The notes: generated from the sequence alone by a model not told the origin. A stretch of DNA of 64,000 nucleotides from Vallitalea pronyensis (GCF_018141445.1 NZ_CP058649.1:3491001-3555000); one strand, 5' to 3'. Positions 17,743-27,787 are shown, counted from the stretch's first letter. A program made the numbers and translations.

Positions 17743-19221
17743 CTATAGTGCTTTTACTTTTTCATTAAAAGCTTCAATCAGACGATCCAATTTTTCGGCA
17801 TGCTTGGGAATATCAAGCCAATAATTGTCATCATACCATTGAGCTAGAATCTCTTCATAACTCTTACCTTGTTGTTCTACCCATGTATAGTATTTAAGAT
17901 TATGGACTGCACGACGGTCTCTGTAACTCAGTTCCTTAATATAGTCTGTGTTAATGCCTTTGAAGTATCTTTCCATAACACCATAGGCTACTTTATCTGT
18001 AAATGCGCCTCTTTCTTCATTAAGCTCAGTCAAGCGACTCTGATACATGTCAATGGAATCGGTAAGAATCGTAACAACCACATCATTCTCAGTCAACTCA
18101 AAGTACTTGGCAAATTTAATGGCTGAAATGATATTGGCAGCTCCGGATATACCAACAAGACTTAATTGATCAATGATCTCATCACTTACACCATTTTCTT
18201 TTAAGAGTGCAAGCCCTTCTGGCTCATTGAACATACGAATCCAGTTCATGGGTGCTTCGTCATCAATGGCTACAGCCATATCCGTGTTCTTCACATTATG
18301 AATCCAAGGAATGTGCTTATCACCAATGCCTTCAATACGATGCTCACCAAAACCATTACTATAGATTGTAGGGCATTGCAGTGCTTCACTGGCTGCAATT
18401 TTACTTGTTGGGTACAACTTCTTAAGGTAATCGCCTGCTGCAATGGTGCCGCCTGAACCGGTTGAACTGATATAACCTCTGAATCTTTGTCCTTCTGTCA
18501 TTTCTTGATTTAAAATTTCTTCAATAGCAGCTCCTGTTACTTCATGATGCCATAAGTAATTACCAAATTCATCAAATTGATTAAAAATCATTAGGTCTTC
18601 GCCGGAGTTACGAAGTTCCCAGCATTTATCGAATATTTCTTTTACATTACTTTCACTACCAGGTGTTTTAATGGTTTCACCTGCTACTTTTTCTAACCAT
18701 TCAAAACGCTCACTGCTCATACCTTCTGGTAAAATGGCAATGGAATCACAAGACAATAAGGCAGAATCATAAGCTCCGCCACGGCAATAGTTTCCTGTGG
18801 ACGGCCATACAGCCTTTTGCTTCGTTGGGTCAAACTGTCCTGTTACAAGACGAGGTACGAGACAACCAAAAGCAGCTCCCACTTTATGAGCCCCTGTTGG
18901 AAACCATTTACCACATAAGGCAATGACCTTAGCTTTTACACCTGTTATCTCTTCAGGCAATACCATGTAATTTGCCCCGTTAAAGCTACCACCTGTTTCT
19001 GTAGGTTCATTATGCCATGTAATGCGATATAGGTTGACAGGATCGATATCCCATAGACCAACCTCTTTTAATTTCTCTTTTACATCGTCTGGTATTAACG
19101 CTGGATTCTTCATCTGTGCTAATGTAGGAATAACAATACCACGCTCTTTGGCACGCTTTACAACATTCTCCAAAGCTTCTTCCTGTATGGTTAAATCAAT
19201 CAGATTAAATTTACTATTCAT
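17743..19221 (-). CDS. Fold-type II PLP-dependent enzyme of the purine/molybdenum hydroxylase cluster
   Basis: A 492-residue enzyme. The upstream ATG at 19236 overlaps the AAGGAGG site, so the ATG at 19221 (MNSKFNLIDL) is preferred. The PLP lysine is in TGAHKVGAAFG near residue 115. STGNYCRGG and SSTGSGGTIAAGDYL are phosphate- and substrate-loop motifs related to the cysteine/tryptophan synthase beta superfamily. It is about 100 residues longer than diaminopropionate ammonia-lyase (YgeX) and does not look like it. The gene sits four codons' length from xdhC and just before hydA, so it likely acts on an amino-acid-like product of ring opening. Substrate is not established from sequence. Confidence 0.75.
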   Translation of the reverse strand: MNSKFNLIDLTIQEEALENVVKRAKERGIVIPTLAQMKNPALIPDDVKEKLKEVGLWDIDPVNLYRITWHNEPTETGGSFNGANYMVLPEEITGVKAKVIALCGKWFPTGAHKVGAAFGCLVPRLVTGQFDPTKQKAVWPSTGNYCRGGAYDSALLSCDSIAILPEGMSSERFEWLEKVAGETIKTPGSESNVKEIFDKCWELRNSGEDLMIFNQFDEFGNYLWHHEVTGAAIEEILNQEMTEGQRFRGYISSTGSGGTIAAGDYLKKLYPTSKIAASEALQCPTIYSNGFGEHRIEGIGDKHIPWIHNVKNTDMAVAIDDEAPMNWIRMFNEPEGLALLKENGVSDEIIDQLSLVGISGAANIISAIKFAKYFELTENDVVVTILTDSIDMYQSRLTELNEERGAFTDKVAYGVMERYFKGINTDYIKELSYRDRRAVHNLKYYTWVEQQGKSYEEILAQWYDDNYWLDIPKHAEKLDRLIEAFNEKVKAL

Positions 19222-19240
19222 CATATCCTCCTTCATAAGC

Positions 19241-19723
19241 CTACTGCTTATGCATGCGTTTATTTTTAGTCTTTTCTATGGCATTAATTATATTTTCATA
19301 GCCTGTACAGCGACACAAGTTCCCTGCAAGATGTTTTCTAATGTCATCCCTTGTGAATGCTTCATCATTTTCTAATATGGGTATAGCCGCCATAATAAAA
19401 CCAGGGGTACAGAAACCACATTGGACAGCAGCTTCATCAATAAAGGCTTGTTGAATATCCGATAGATTACCTTCTTCATCCATTAAGCCTTCAAGGGTAC
19501 GAATATGCTTGCCTTGTGCCCATATAGCCAAGTAAATACAAGAATCGATGGTTTCCTCATTAATAAGCACCGTACAAGCACCACATTCCCCAACCTCGCA
19601 TCCTTTTTTTACACTGTTAAGATGCAATTCGTTTCTTAGGACATCAAGAAGTGATGATCGATCATCTATTATAAGGTCATGTTCTTCACCATTAACAAAT
19701 AGGTGCAATTGAACTTTTGCCAT
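19241..19723 (-). CDS. xdhC: Molybdenum hydroxylase [2Fe-2S] subunit
   Basis: A 160-residue iron-sulfur subunit carrying electrons from the molybdenum centre to FAD. The plant-type cluster ligands are C42, C47, C50 and C62; the second cluster uses C102, C105, C137 and C139 (CGFCTPG and CRCTGY motifs). All eight are present. I chose the ATG at 19723, which overlaps the xdhB stop in a TAATG junction with GGAGGTGA upstream, over the ATG two codons earlier. Name follows E. coli xdhC, the Fe-S subunit, not the XdhC-type accessory protein encoded at 47977-48816. Gene order Mo, FAD, Fe-S is that of E. coli xdhABC. Confidence 0.93.
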   Translation of the reverse strand: MAKVQLHLFVNGEEHDLIIDDRSSLLDVLRNELHLNSVKKGCEVGECGACTVLINEETIDSCIYLAIWAQGKHIRTLEGLMDEEGNLSDIQQAFIDEAAVQCGFCTPGFIMAAIPILENDEAFTRDDIRKHLAGNLCRCTGYENIINAIEKTKNKRMHKQ

Positions 19724-20604
19724 TAGCATTCACCTCCAGCTCTTCTAATTGCTTCCTTAAGGGCTCTTTTGCATAGTTCTTCCGCAAGTTGTAAACGTAG
19801 TATTTTAGATGCTCGCCAAGAATCCCTTGGGCGTACTTCTGTTAATGCCGTTTTACCAAATACATCAAATAATGTCTCTGAGATAGCCATGCCTTTTACT
19901 GCTTCTTCCGTTTCTGGGCATCGCATGGGTACTGGACCTGCAACGCCATAAGCAAGACGTACATCTTCAAGATGGGTTTTGTCATGGTTTAACTTACAGG
20001 AAACGGAACAACCTAATGTAGCGATATCCATAGCATCTCGCATAGCATATTTGATATAACAGCCATAATAGTTTTCATAATTGTCTTTTTGAATGTAGAT
20101 AGCTGTTAATAACTCGCCATTTTTTAGATCAACCCTGCCAGGACCTAGATAATAGTCCTTAATGGGTATTATTTTACTGCCATTTGGCCCTGTAATCTCT
20201 AATTCAGCATTAAGGGCAAATAATGTGGATGCGCTGTCTGCACTTGTGACACCATTGGAAATATTACCGCCAATGGTACCAATATTTCGAACTTGTGGTC
20301 CACCAACTTCGTCCACAGCATCACCTAATACAGGTATATATGATTGAATAATAGGGTCTTTTGTTATATGTGAAAAACTGGTAAGAGGACCTATTTTAAT
20401 CCGTCCATCCTCTTGAAGGGTTACACCTCTTAGTTCATCTAATCCATAGATACTTACTAGAGAACAGCCTGCCAGTTTACCTTCATGAATTTTAATTAAG
20501 ATATCACTTCCACCTGCAATGATTAGTGAATCCGGATCAGCCACAAGATGCTTAATGGCATCTTCTACAGAAGTAGCCTGATAGATTTTTTCTATATCAT
20601 ACAT
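19723..20604 (-). CDS. xdhB: Molybdenum hydroxylase FAD-binding subunit
   Basis: A 293-residue FAD subunit (CoxM/XdhB family), which passes electrons to NAD+ or another acceptor. FAD-binding motifs are present: IIAGGSDILIKI near residue 30 and TIGGNISNGVTSADS near 110. The C-terminal part matches the CO-dehydrogenase flavoprotein C-domain. AAAGGAG lies seven bases before the ATG. It starts 21 bases after xdhA and overlaps xdhC by one base, indicating translational coupling. It is the only FAD subunit in the window, so it might also serve the fused hydroxylase at 32387-34951. Confidence 0.92.
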   Translation of the reverse strand: MYDIEKIYQATSVEDAIKHLVADPDSLIIAGGSDILIKIHEGKLAGCSLVSIYGLDELRGVTLQEDGRIKIGPLTSFSHITKDPIIQSYIPVLGDAVDEVGGPQVRNIGTIGGNISNGVTSADSASTLFALNAELEITGPNGSKIIPIKDYYLGPGRVDLKNGELLTAIYIQKDNYENYYGCYIKYAMRDAMDIATLGCSVSCKLNHDKTHLEDVRLAYGVAGPVPMRCPETEEAVKGMAISETLFDVFGKTALTEVRPRDSWRASKILRLQLAEELCKRALKEAIRRAGGEC

Positions 20605-20625
20605 AATAAGGCTCCTTTCTTAAAA

Positions 20626-22905
20626 CTAAATCATATTCAGTGATTTAAACTTCTCAACAAGTCTCTGAGGGGTTAATGGTGCTTCATGGAAACTAACACC
20701 TGTTGCATGGAACAGAGCATTGCGTATAGCTGGGGCAACAGGAATTGCAGGGGGCTCACCTAACGCCTTATTACCAAATGGTCCAGAGACATCGTAAGTT
20801 TCTACAAAATCTGTTTCCAGTTTGGGCGTGTCTAAGATTGTTGGAAGTTTATAATCTAATAGATTATTGTTGAGTGGCTTACCTGTTTTTTCATGAAACA
20901 GCATCTGTTCACTTAACCCAAATCCAAGACTCATACTCATCCCACCATGTACTTGTGCTGCAGCTAACTGGGGATTAAGCAGTTTGCCACAATCATGGAC
21001 ATTAATGACTTTGTTTACTTTTATTTTACCGATGGGTACATCCACTTCAATATCCACAAAACAAGCACCAAATGAGAAGGTGTTGGATTTACAATGATTG
21101 GTAACATCTGCAGTAATATGAACGGATTTTTCCATGTTGTAAACAGCGTGGGTTGCCACCTCTTCTAAGGAAGCAAGCACGTCACCTGTTTGTTTATTGA
21201 CAACATGACAATGAGCTAAATCCAAATTACCTACAGGTAACTTCAACATAAACTCAGCATGTTCTAGTATCTTATCTCTAAGCTCTATGGCTGCTTTTTT
21301 GACTGCCATACCTGATACATAGGATTGTCTGGAAGCATAAGCACCTGAGTCATAAGGTGTCACATCTGTATCTTGTGTGGAAATAATATGCACATGGCTC
21401 ATGGGTATATCAAGAATTTCCGCTGCCATTTGTGAAAATACGGTATCCGCACCTTGACCAATTTCCGTTGCACCCATTTGTACCTGTATGGTACCGTCTT
21501 GGTTGAGTACAATACGACAAGATGCTGTTTCTAAGGCTATGGGGTATACGCCTGTGGCATAACTGAAAATCGCCATCCCTACACCCCTACGTACGGGACC
21601 TGTTTGGTTGGCGTAGGCCTTACGCTTATTATCCCAATCAATGGTTTCTTTCCCTTTATCAATACAAGCTTCTAAACCATAACTGTTACACTTGATCTGA
21701 TTATCCACAAAACCTTCCTGCATCATGTTCATTTTTCGAATGGCTATGGGATCGATCTTCAATTTCTCAGCCATCTCATCCATTTGAGCTTCTAAGGCAA
21801 ATGTAATCTGTGGAATACCGTAAGCACGCATAGCTCCTGACACAGGCATGTTGGTGAATACACTATACATATCACCCATGGTTGCCTTTTCATCATGATA
21901 GATTTGCTTAACCGCATGACCTGCTTTGGATACAACGCTGTGACCATGAGAGGCATAAGCACCTTTATTGGCAAATAGCTCAGCTTTTCTAGCAACCAAA
22001 CGGCCATTAGGCCGTATATAACTGATAAGCTTAATACGCATGGCATTACGAACACGGGTATTAACAAAGGTTTCTTCTCTTGTGAGCTCTAATTTCACAC
22101 ATCGTCCACCAATGACCTGTGACAAGTAGGCATTCAGCGGTTCATACAATGCATCCTGTTTATTACCAAAACCACCGCCAATGTAAGGCTTAATAATTCT
22201 TACCTTCCCCCAGCCAAGTCCTAGCGCCTGACCCACAATACGACGAACAATATGGGGTATCTGTGTTGACGATACAACAACCATACGACCCGCTTCACCA
22301 TAGGCATAGGAAATAGGGGTTTCAATATGACAATGCTTTACCATGGGTGTCTTGTATTCCCCTTCAAATCGTATAAGACCTTCTTCCTTAATGGCTTCCT
22401 CATAGTTTCCCTTTTCATAGTGGGTGTGATTCAAAATATTATCAGGGTATGCTTCATGAAGTGCCTGTGCGCCATCTTTTAGCGATGCATCAATGGCTAC
22501 CATAGGCTCATATTCTTCATACTCTACTTTAATAAGCTTAAGAGCTCTTGACGCTGTTACTTCATCTTTTGCAATAACAGCTGCTATATCATCACCATAA
22601 TATCTTACACGTGTATTTAATAATTTTCGATCAGCTACATCTTGATGGTCTGGATCGACAGACCAAGGATGCCCAGCTGTTGGGTAGGTGATATCTGGTA
22701 CATCAAAGCACGTTACAATCTTCACAACACCTGGTAACTTACTTGCTTCTGATATATCTATCTGTTTAACCAGTCCATTGGCAATGGTACTATGCATAAT
22801 TTTTGCTACTAAGGCGTGATCTAAATGATAATCATCCGTATACCGAGCACGTCCCGTGACTTTTTCAAAAGCATCAACCCGTTTAACGCTTAGACCTACA
22901 CTCAT
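20626..22905 (-). CDS. xdhA: Molybdenum hydroxylase (xanthine dehydrogenase-like) molybdopterin subunit
   Basis: A 759-residue catalytic subunit that hydroxylates a purine or related heterocycle. Domains follow the aldehyde oxidase/xanthine dehydrogenase plan: an N-terminal a/b hammerhead (residues about 15-125), then the cofactor-binding domains. GGGFGNKQDALYEPL near 245, MRAYGIPQ near 355 and QMGATEIGQGAD near 480 contact the molybdopterin. The catalytic glutamate is in ALGEPPAIP near 715. AAGGAGGG precedes the ATG. It starts the xdhABC unit, 170 bases downstream of carbamate kinase. Linked YqeB, YqeC and YgfK homologues mark the selenium-dependent type, in which a labile selenium replaces the usual cofactor sulfur; this is inferred from context. 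Confidence 0.92.
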   Translation of the reverse strand: MSVGLSVKRVDAFEKVTGRARYTDDYHLDHALVAKIMHSTIANGLVKQIDISEASKLPGVVKIVTCFDVPDITYPTAGHPWSVDPDHQDVADRKLLNTRVRYYGDDIAAVIAKDEVTASRALKLIKVEYEEYEPMVAIDASLKDGAQALHEAYPDNILNHTHYEKGNYEEAIKEEGLIRFEGEYKTPMVKHCHIETPISYAYGEAGRMVVVSSTQIPHIVRRIVGQALGLGWGKVRIIKPYIGGGFGNKQDALYEPLNAYLSQVIGGRCVKLELTREETFVNTRVRNAMRIKLISYIRPNGRLVARKAELFANKGAYASHGHSVVSKAGHAVKQIYHDEKATMGDMYSVFTNMPVSGAMRAYGIPQITFALEAQMDEMAEKLKIDPIAIRKMNMMQEGFVDNQIKCNSYGLEACIDKGKETIDWDNKRKAYANQTGPVRRGVGMAIFSYATGVYPIALETASCRIVLNQDGTIQVQMGATEIGQGADTVFSQMAAEILDIPMSHVHIISTQDTDVTPYDSGAYASRQSYVSGMAVKKAAIELRDKILEHAEFMLKLPVGNLDLAHCHVVNKQTGDVLASLEEVATHAVYNMEKSVHITADVTNHCKSNTFSFGACFVDIEVDVPIGKIKVNKVINVHDCGKLLNPQLAAAQVHGGMSMSLGFGLSEQMLFHEKTGKPLNNNLLDYKLPTILDTPKLETDFVETYDVSGPFGNKALGEPPAIPVAPAIRNALFHATGVSFHEAPLTPQRLVEKFKSLNMI

Positions 22906-23075
22906 CTATATCCCTCCTTGTATCATTATCATGTGACTCATATAACTTCCCTTGTATACCCTTATTATATGAGTACCTAACAGAATCTTTTTCTTTTTTC
23001 GTTGAAATACATATCTAACTTCATCTTAACGCATTTTTGCTCCAATGGAAATAGAAATATTTAGAATACCAATGG

Positions 23076-24014
23076 TTATTTAATGACTGTTCCTGTTTTA
23101 CCTGCAATTCCCTCTTTTGCTTTCTCTAACAATGTAATCAGTGCAAAACGATCCTTAGCAGATTCCGCAAATTCTACAGCTGCTTCAATTTTAGGTAACA
23201 TGGAACCTGGAGCAAAATGTCCTTCTTTCATATAAGCTTTTGCATCATTTATGCTAAGATCTGAAAGCCAACGTTCACCAGGCTTTCTGAAATGAATAGC
23301 TACTTTTTCCACTGCTGTTAAGATGATTAAACAATCAGCATCTATTAATTGTGCAAGTGTACTGCTGGCAAAATCTTTATCAATAACAGCTTTTGCACCT
23401 TTTAAGCGGTTACCTCGAACCATGACGGGGATACCCCCACCACCACCTGCAATAACAATCTGACCAGCATCTAACAAGGTTCTAATGGTATCTATCTCTA
23501 CAATATCAACGGGTTTTGGAGAAGCTACAATACGACGGTAACCACGTCCAGCATCTTCTATAACTTTAACACCCTTATCCATTAGCACTTGTGCTTCTTC
23601 TTTTGTCATGAAACTTCCAATGGGTTTGGTTGGGTTTTCAAATGCTTTATCCTTTTCATCAACAATGACCTGTGTAATAACCGTTGATACTGGTTTTACT
23701 ATGCTTCTCTCAAGCAATGTCTCTCTTAAAGCATTTTGCAAATCATAACCGATATAACCTTGACTCATAGCCACGCATACAGATAATGGTACTTTACCAT
23801 ATTGGGGTTCATTTTTTATCAGTGAGTCCATGGCTTTTTGAATCATACCTACTTGAGGACCATTTCCGTGGGATATAACCACTTCATGACCTTCTTCTAC
23901 TAAGTCTACAATGGCTTTAGCTGTTTCTCTTACTGCTAGCATTTGTTCATGCAAATTTTTACCTAATGCATTACCACCTAATGCAATAACAATTCTTTTT
24001 TTAACCATAACCAT
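23076..24014 (-). CDS. arcC: Carbamate kinase
   Basis: A 312-residue enzyme converting carbamoyl phosphate and ADP to carbamate and ATP. IALGGNALGK at the N-terminus, SHGNGPQVGMIQ near 50 and IAGGGGGIPV near 195 are signature motifs of carbamate kinases. Length is typical. The ATG at 24014 follows GGGAG; a second ATG two codons on is equally possible. Downstream of ygeW, it should harvest ATP from the carbamoyl phosphate released in purine breakdown, as yqeA does in the E. coli cluster. No arginine deiminase gene is nearby, so an arginine pathway is unlikely. Confidence 0.92.
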   Translation of the reverse strand: MVMVKKRIVIALGGNALGKNLHEQMLAVRETAKAIVDLVEEGHEVVISHGNGPQVGMIQKAMDSLIKNEPQYGKVPLSVCVAMSQGYIGYDLQNALRETLLERSIVKPVSTVITQVIVDEKDKAFENPTKPIGSFMTKEEAQVLMDKGVKVIEDAGRGYRRIVASPKPVDIVEIDTIRTLLDAGQIVIAGGGGGIPVMVRGNRLKGAKAVIDKDFASSTLAQLIDADCLIILTAVEKVAIHFRKPGERWLSDLSINDAKAYMKEGHFAPGSMLPKIEAAVEFAESAKDRFALITLLEKAKEGIAGKTGTVIK

Positions 24015-24061
24015 ATCCTTCTCCCTTAAAAAAGTATGTCTAACTTTAATCGTCTAATCTA

Positions 24062-24089
24062 CAAAGAGACTGCTCCCATAGTCTCTTTG
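24062..24089 (-). other. Intercistronic hairpin between ygeW and arcC
   Basis: CAAAGAGACT and AGTCTCTTTG form an exact 10-bp stem with an 8-base loop, not followed by a T-run on the - strand. It may be an RNA-stabilising or processing hairpin within the operon rather than a full terminator. Confidence 0.55.
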
Positions 24090-24106
24090 CAGGTTCAGCA
24101 TTTCAT

Positions 24107-25300
24107 CTATTTGTACTGTCTTTGTGTATTTTTTTCCTCTAGTTCAGCAAAACATTTCGCTGGGTCTTTCACTTTACTTAATAAAATCATGGCTGCAATG
24201 ATGTAAGGCTTAAAACTGGCTTCTTTATATAGAGGCACTCTGTATCGATCAAATACAGATGCATCCACTTCCCCAATATCACAGCTTACACCTGTTATAT
24301 CTGCTGGTAAACAATGCATATATAATGCTTTACCATCTTTTGTTAAGGACATCAAATCTTCCGTACATTGCCAATCTTGATGTTGTTTATTCTGTGCCAG
24401 TAACTCTTTTTCTAGAGCTTTTATACCTTCTGAATCACCATTCCCATATAATTCGGTTCTTTTTTCCATAGCCACAAATGGTGCCCAGCTCTTAGGATAA
24501 ACGATATCGGCATCTTTAAAAGCTTCTTCCATCGAATTTGTTTTTGTGAAAGAACCACCTGATTTAGCCGCATTGTCTTTGGCTACCTCTTCAATATCCG
24601 ACATCACTTCATAACCCTCTGGGTGAGCTAGAACCACATCCATACCCATACGGGTCATTAAGCCAATGATACCTTGAGGAACAGATAACGGTTTTCCATA
24701 AGATGGTGAGTAAGCCCATGTCATGGCAATTTTCTTACCTTTTAAGTTCTCAACACCACCAAATTCATGTATAAGATGCAACATATCCGACATGGATTGT
24801 GTTGGATGGTCAATATCGCATTGAAGGTTAACAATGGAGGGTCTCTGTTCTAAAATACCGTCCTCGTTACCTTGCTCTACATATTTGGAGAAATTACGAA
24901 TATAGGTGTTTCCTTTTCCAATATACATGTCATCACGAATACCCACAACATCTGCCATAAAGGAAATCATGTTAGCTGTTTCACGTACGGTTTCACCATG
25001 GGCTATCTGTGATTTACCTTCATCAAGGTCTTGTACTTCAAGTCCCAGTAAGTTACATGCGGATGCAAAACTGAAACGTGTTCTGGTGGAGTTATCTCTA
25101 AATAAAGAGATACCTAATCCACTATCAAATATTTTCGTAGAAATGTTCTCTTCACGCATATGACGAAGCGCATCTGCCACTGTAAAAACAGCCTCTAACT
25201 CCTCATCTGTCTTCTCCCAAGTTAAGATGAAATCATTATTGTACATATCACTAAAATCTAAATCATTCAGTTTCTTAATATACTTTTCCATTTTGCTCAT
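24107..25300 (-). CDS. ygeW: YgeW-type knotted carbamoyltransferase
   Basis: A 397-residue member of the aspartate/ornithine carbamoyltransferase superfamily. STRTR at 71-75 binds carbamoyl phosphate, HPTQSMSDM lies near 170, and HCLP at 329-332 is the second signature. The length, about 60 residues more than ornithine carbamoyltransferase, and the cluster context fit the YgeW family. In purine-degrading bacteria it is expected to run in the phosphorolytic direction, yielding carbamoyl phosphate for the neighbouring carbamate kinase. GGGAGAAAG precedes the ATG. It lies between ygeY and arcC, as in E. coli and enterococcal clusters. Confidence 0.92.
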   Translation of the reverse strand: MSKMEKYIKKLNDLDFSDMYNNDFILTWEKTDEELEAVFTVADALRHMREENISTKIFDSGLGISLFRDNSTRTRFSFASACNLLGLEVQDLDEGKSQIAHGETVRETANMISFMADVVGIRDDMYIGKGNTYIRNFSKYVEQGNEDGILEQRPSIVNLQCDIDHPTQSMSDMLHLIHEFGGVENLKGKKIAMTWAYSPSYGKPLSVPQGIIGLMTRMGMDVVLAHPEGYEVMSDIEEVAKDNAAKSGGSFTKTNSMEEAFKDADIVYPKSWAPFVAMEKRTELYGNGDSEGIKALEKELLAQNKQHQDWQCTEDLMSLTKDGKALYMHCLPADITGVSCDIGEVDASVFDRYRVPLYKEASFKPYIIAAMILLSKVKDPAKCFAELEEKNTQRQYK

Positions 25301-25428
25301 TTTGTCTTTCTCCCTTCGCTATAAAAACTTACATGTTATCATCTATGCGATAAAGCTTAATCTATTTTATTGATGATAGGATTGATTCATTATAAATGAT
25401 GACGACTCTTACTGGATTTAATTGAAAT

Positions 25429-26631
25429 CTATTTCTTATCTTTACAGTAAATGGTTGGTAATGCGGCATAGACAGCTGCGCATTTTACCAAATCAGCTTT
25501 CCATGTCTTCTCATTAGGTGCATGTGCTTCTTCTTCTTTACCAGGGCCAAATCCAATACAAGGTATACCATATCGACCCATAATGGATACGCCATTGGTT
25601 GAGAATGTCCATTTATCCACTTTTGGTGTACCATACATGCCTTCATAAGCTTCAACCATTGCTTTCGTAGGCTTACTGTCTTCTGGTATAACCCACGTTG
25701 GGAAATAACAATCTGTTGGGTAGGTTAGATTCGTCCAGCTTGGTCGACTATATTTATACATGGTTACTTCAGCACCATACTTCTGAACAGTTGGTAAGGC
25801 ACGTATTTCTTCAAGTGCTGACTGATAGGTTTCTCCATCTGTTAAACGTCGATCAATGGATATAGCACACATATCGGCTACGGCACAACGGGATGGTGAA
25901 TTAAAAAATATCTCGGATACTGCAAGGGTCCCTTTACCAAGGAATGGGTCCACATGTAATTTATCATTCAGCGCCCTTACTTCTTGAAGAATATCTGACA
26001 TTTTGTAGATCGCATTGTCACCTCGCTCTGGAGCAGACCCATGGCAGGATATCCCTTTTACCTCAACACGAATTTCCATACGTCCCCGTTGTCCTCGGTA
26101 GATATTGCCATTTGTTGGTTCTGTAATCACAACGAATTCAGGTTCAATATTGTCTTCATTAATAATGTACTGCCAGCATAAACCGTCGCAATCTTCTTCT
26201 TGAACAGTACCTGTAACAAGGACGGTATAATCATCACTTAATAAGTCCAGATCTTTCATTATCTTTGCACCGTATACACTGGATACAATACCCCCAAGTT
26301 GGTCTGACGCACCACGACCACCAATTTCTTCATCATTTTCATAACCTGCATAAGGATCAAAGGTCCAATTACTCATTTCCCCAAGTCCTACTGTATCAAT
26401 GTGTGCATCATAGGCAATAAGGGTTTTACCAGTTCCCATATATCCCAGAACATTTCCCATTTTATCAATGTCTACTTTGTTAAATCCTACTTCTTCCATC
26501 TCTTTGGCTATCCGGCGAATGACACCTTCTTCACCACAGCTTTCACCAGGTATAGCAATTAAATCTCTTAAAAACTTGGTCATCTTTCCTTTATACGTTT
26601 GAGCTTTTTCTTTAATAGCGTTAAAATCCAT
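25429..26631 (-). CDS. ygeY: YgeY-family M20 metallohydrolase
   Basis: A 400-residue member of the M20 peptidase/deacetylase family in its selenium-metabolism-linked YgeY branch. Metal ligands appear in order: [12 protein letters not shown] near 75, GASDQLGG near 110, and EEDCDG near 145. HAPNEKTW near the end supplies the last histidine. A dimerisation domain sits at about 180-290. Two adjacent ATGs follow AAGGAGG; the second (26631) has better spacing. It is expected to cleave an amide in an open-ring purine product. It follows the PAS regulator and precedes ygeW. Confidence 0.9.
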   Translation of the reverse strand: MDFNAIKEKAQTYKGKMTKFLRDLIAIPGESCGEEGVIRRIAKEMEEVGFNKVDIDKMGNVLGYMGTGKTLIAYDAHIDTVGLGEMSNWTFDPYAGYENDEEIGGRGASDQLGGIVSSVYGAKIMKDLDLLSDDYTVLVTGTVQEEDCDGLCWQYIINEDNIEPEFVVITEPTNGNIYRGQRGRMEIRVEVKGISCHGSAPERGDNAIYKMSDILQEVRALNDKLHVDPFLGKGTLAVSEIFFNSPSRCAVADMCAISIDRRLTDGETYQSALEEIRALPTVQKYGAEVTMYKYSRPSWTNLTYPTDCYFPTWVIPEDSKPTKAMVEAYEGMYGTPKVDKWTFSTNGVSIMGRYGIPCIGFGPGKEEEAHAPNEKTWKADLVKCAAVYAALPTIYCKDKK

Positions 26632-26715
26632 CATCGTCCTCCTTGTTTATCTCAAGATAATATGTTTATTATAAATCTCATTTTCATTGTGCTTACCCTA
26701 TTGTTAAGCACTTTC

Positions 26716-27354
26716 CTAGCGTTTTATATCTATATAGTTATAAATACTATATTTTGATATACCAAAGTATGTGGATATCTTGTCACCTGATTTTGTAATG
26801 AGAAAGGCTCCTGCATCGTTAAGAAATCTTATACAACTGATTTTATCTTCTTTACTCATAAGAGCAACAGGTTTTCCAATACGTTTCACGGATTCTTCAA
26901 TAAGGTCATCTAACAAATCATTGACATTGGTTGGGATTTCTTCTGCTTCGGTACATGGGGTGCTTTCTAGATTAAGTAACGATTTTATAGCGCTCTCAGC
27001 AATGGTTAATTGTGTCATATCATAATTTATGCAAAAAATATACTGGGGTTCTCCTTTTTCATCACGTATGTAGATGCTGCTGGATTTTAAGACACGTCCA
27101 TCATGGGTTTTGGTAAGATACCCAATGGCATCTTCCAACTCCTCTTCCTGATGGTTAAGGGTATCCAACACAATATGTGAAGCCCCGTCGCCAATCTTAC
27201 GATTGGTCACATGACCATTCTCAATGGCTATAATTGTTTTTTGTAGATTATGAGACTTTAGATCATGAATAACCACTTCACAATGACTACCAAAATGTTC
27301 TACAAGCCCTTTCGCTAATCTTTTTAAAAATTCCAAATTCATATCTTCCATCAT
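26716..27354 (-). CDS. YheO/DauR-type PAS and HTH transcriptional regulator
   Basis: A 212-residue regulator. Residues about 10-120 form a YheO-like PAS domain (VIHDLKSHNLQKTI, SSSIYIRDEKGEPQYIFCINYD). The C-terminal 60 residues form the matching helix-turn-helix (ISCIRFLNDAGAFL, YFGISKYSIYNYI). AGAGGATTAT precedes the ATG. It is the first gene of the 16-kb - strand purine series and diverges from ssnA, so it is the natural candidate to control both directions. E. coli uses a different, sigma-54-type activator (YgeV) here. A promoter with adjoining direct repeats lies upstream at 27531-27600. The ligand, perhaps a purine, is unknown. Confidence 0.85.
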   Translation of the reverse strand: MMEDMNLEFLKRLAKGLVEHFGSHCEVVIHDLKSHNLQKTIIAIENGHVTNRKIGDGASHIVLDTLNHQEEELEDAIGYLTKTHDGRVLKSSSIYIRDEKGEPQYIFCINYDMTQLTIAESAIKSLLNLESTPCTEAEEIPTNVNDLLDDLIEESVKRIGKPVALMSKEDKISCIRFLNDAGAFLITKSGDKISTYFGISKYSIYNYIDIKR

Positions 27355-27530
27355 ATAATCCTCTCATGTGTACAACCTATTAGCATGCTGCACTATCCAC
27401 TGATAACGTTATCTTATGAAATAACACCTATCCACTCGTTAAATATTCATTGTAACTTATGGACATAAATAATATAATATTTCGTCATTTCATAACATGT
27501 GACACCCAAAATCTATTTATTTATAACTAC

Positions 27531-27559
27531 AGTATAACACCATGGAATCAACAAATCAA
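27531..27559 (-). promoter_or_regulatory. Promoter of the - strand purine operon
   Basis: On the - strand, TTGATT (27554-27559) and TATACT (27531-27536) are 17 bases apart, a good sigma-A promoter. It would give a leader of about 170 bases before the PAS regulator gene. Confidence 0.7.
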
Positions 27560-27565
27560 TTAGAT

Positions 27566-27600
27566 TTACAAAAATATTTTTTTCTTACAAAAATATTTTT
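27566..27600. promoter_or_regulatory. Two 16-bp direct repeats beside the -35 box (candidate operator)
   Basis: TTACAAAAATATTTTT occurs exactly at 27566-27581 and 27585-27600, period 19 bases, starting seven bases upstream of the predicted -35 box. Each copy holds the palindrome AAAAATATTTTT. This could bind the PAS/HTH regulator or act as an AT-rich UP element. Confidence 0.55.
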
Positions 27601-27787
27601 ATTTCCTTTGACTTTTGCCTCTAATGATGGTAGTCTGTTATTAAGAGGATATACTTGTGACAACTGTATTTTTCTATACTTACTGCAATTAAGCAGTCCA
27701 TTAAATAATGCATACTACATTATCCTTTTCAATAGCCATGGTAACACCTTCGACATAATTGTCGGAATTATCGACAAGATATATATG

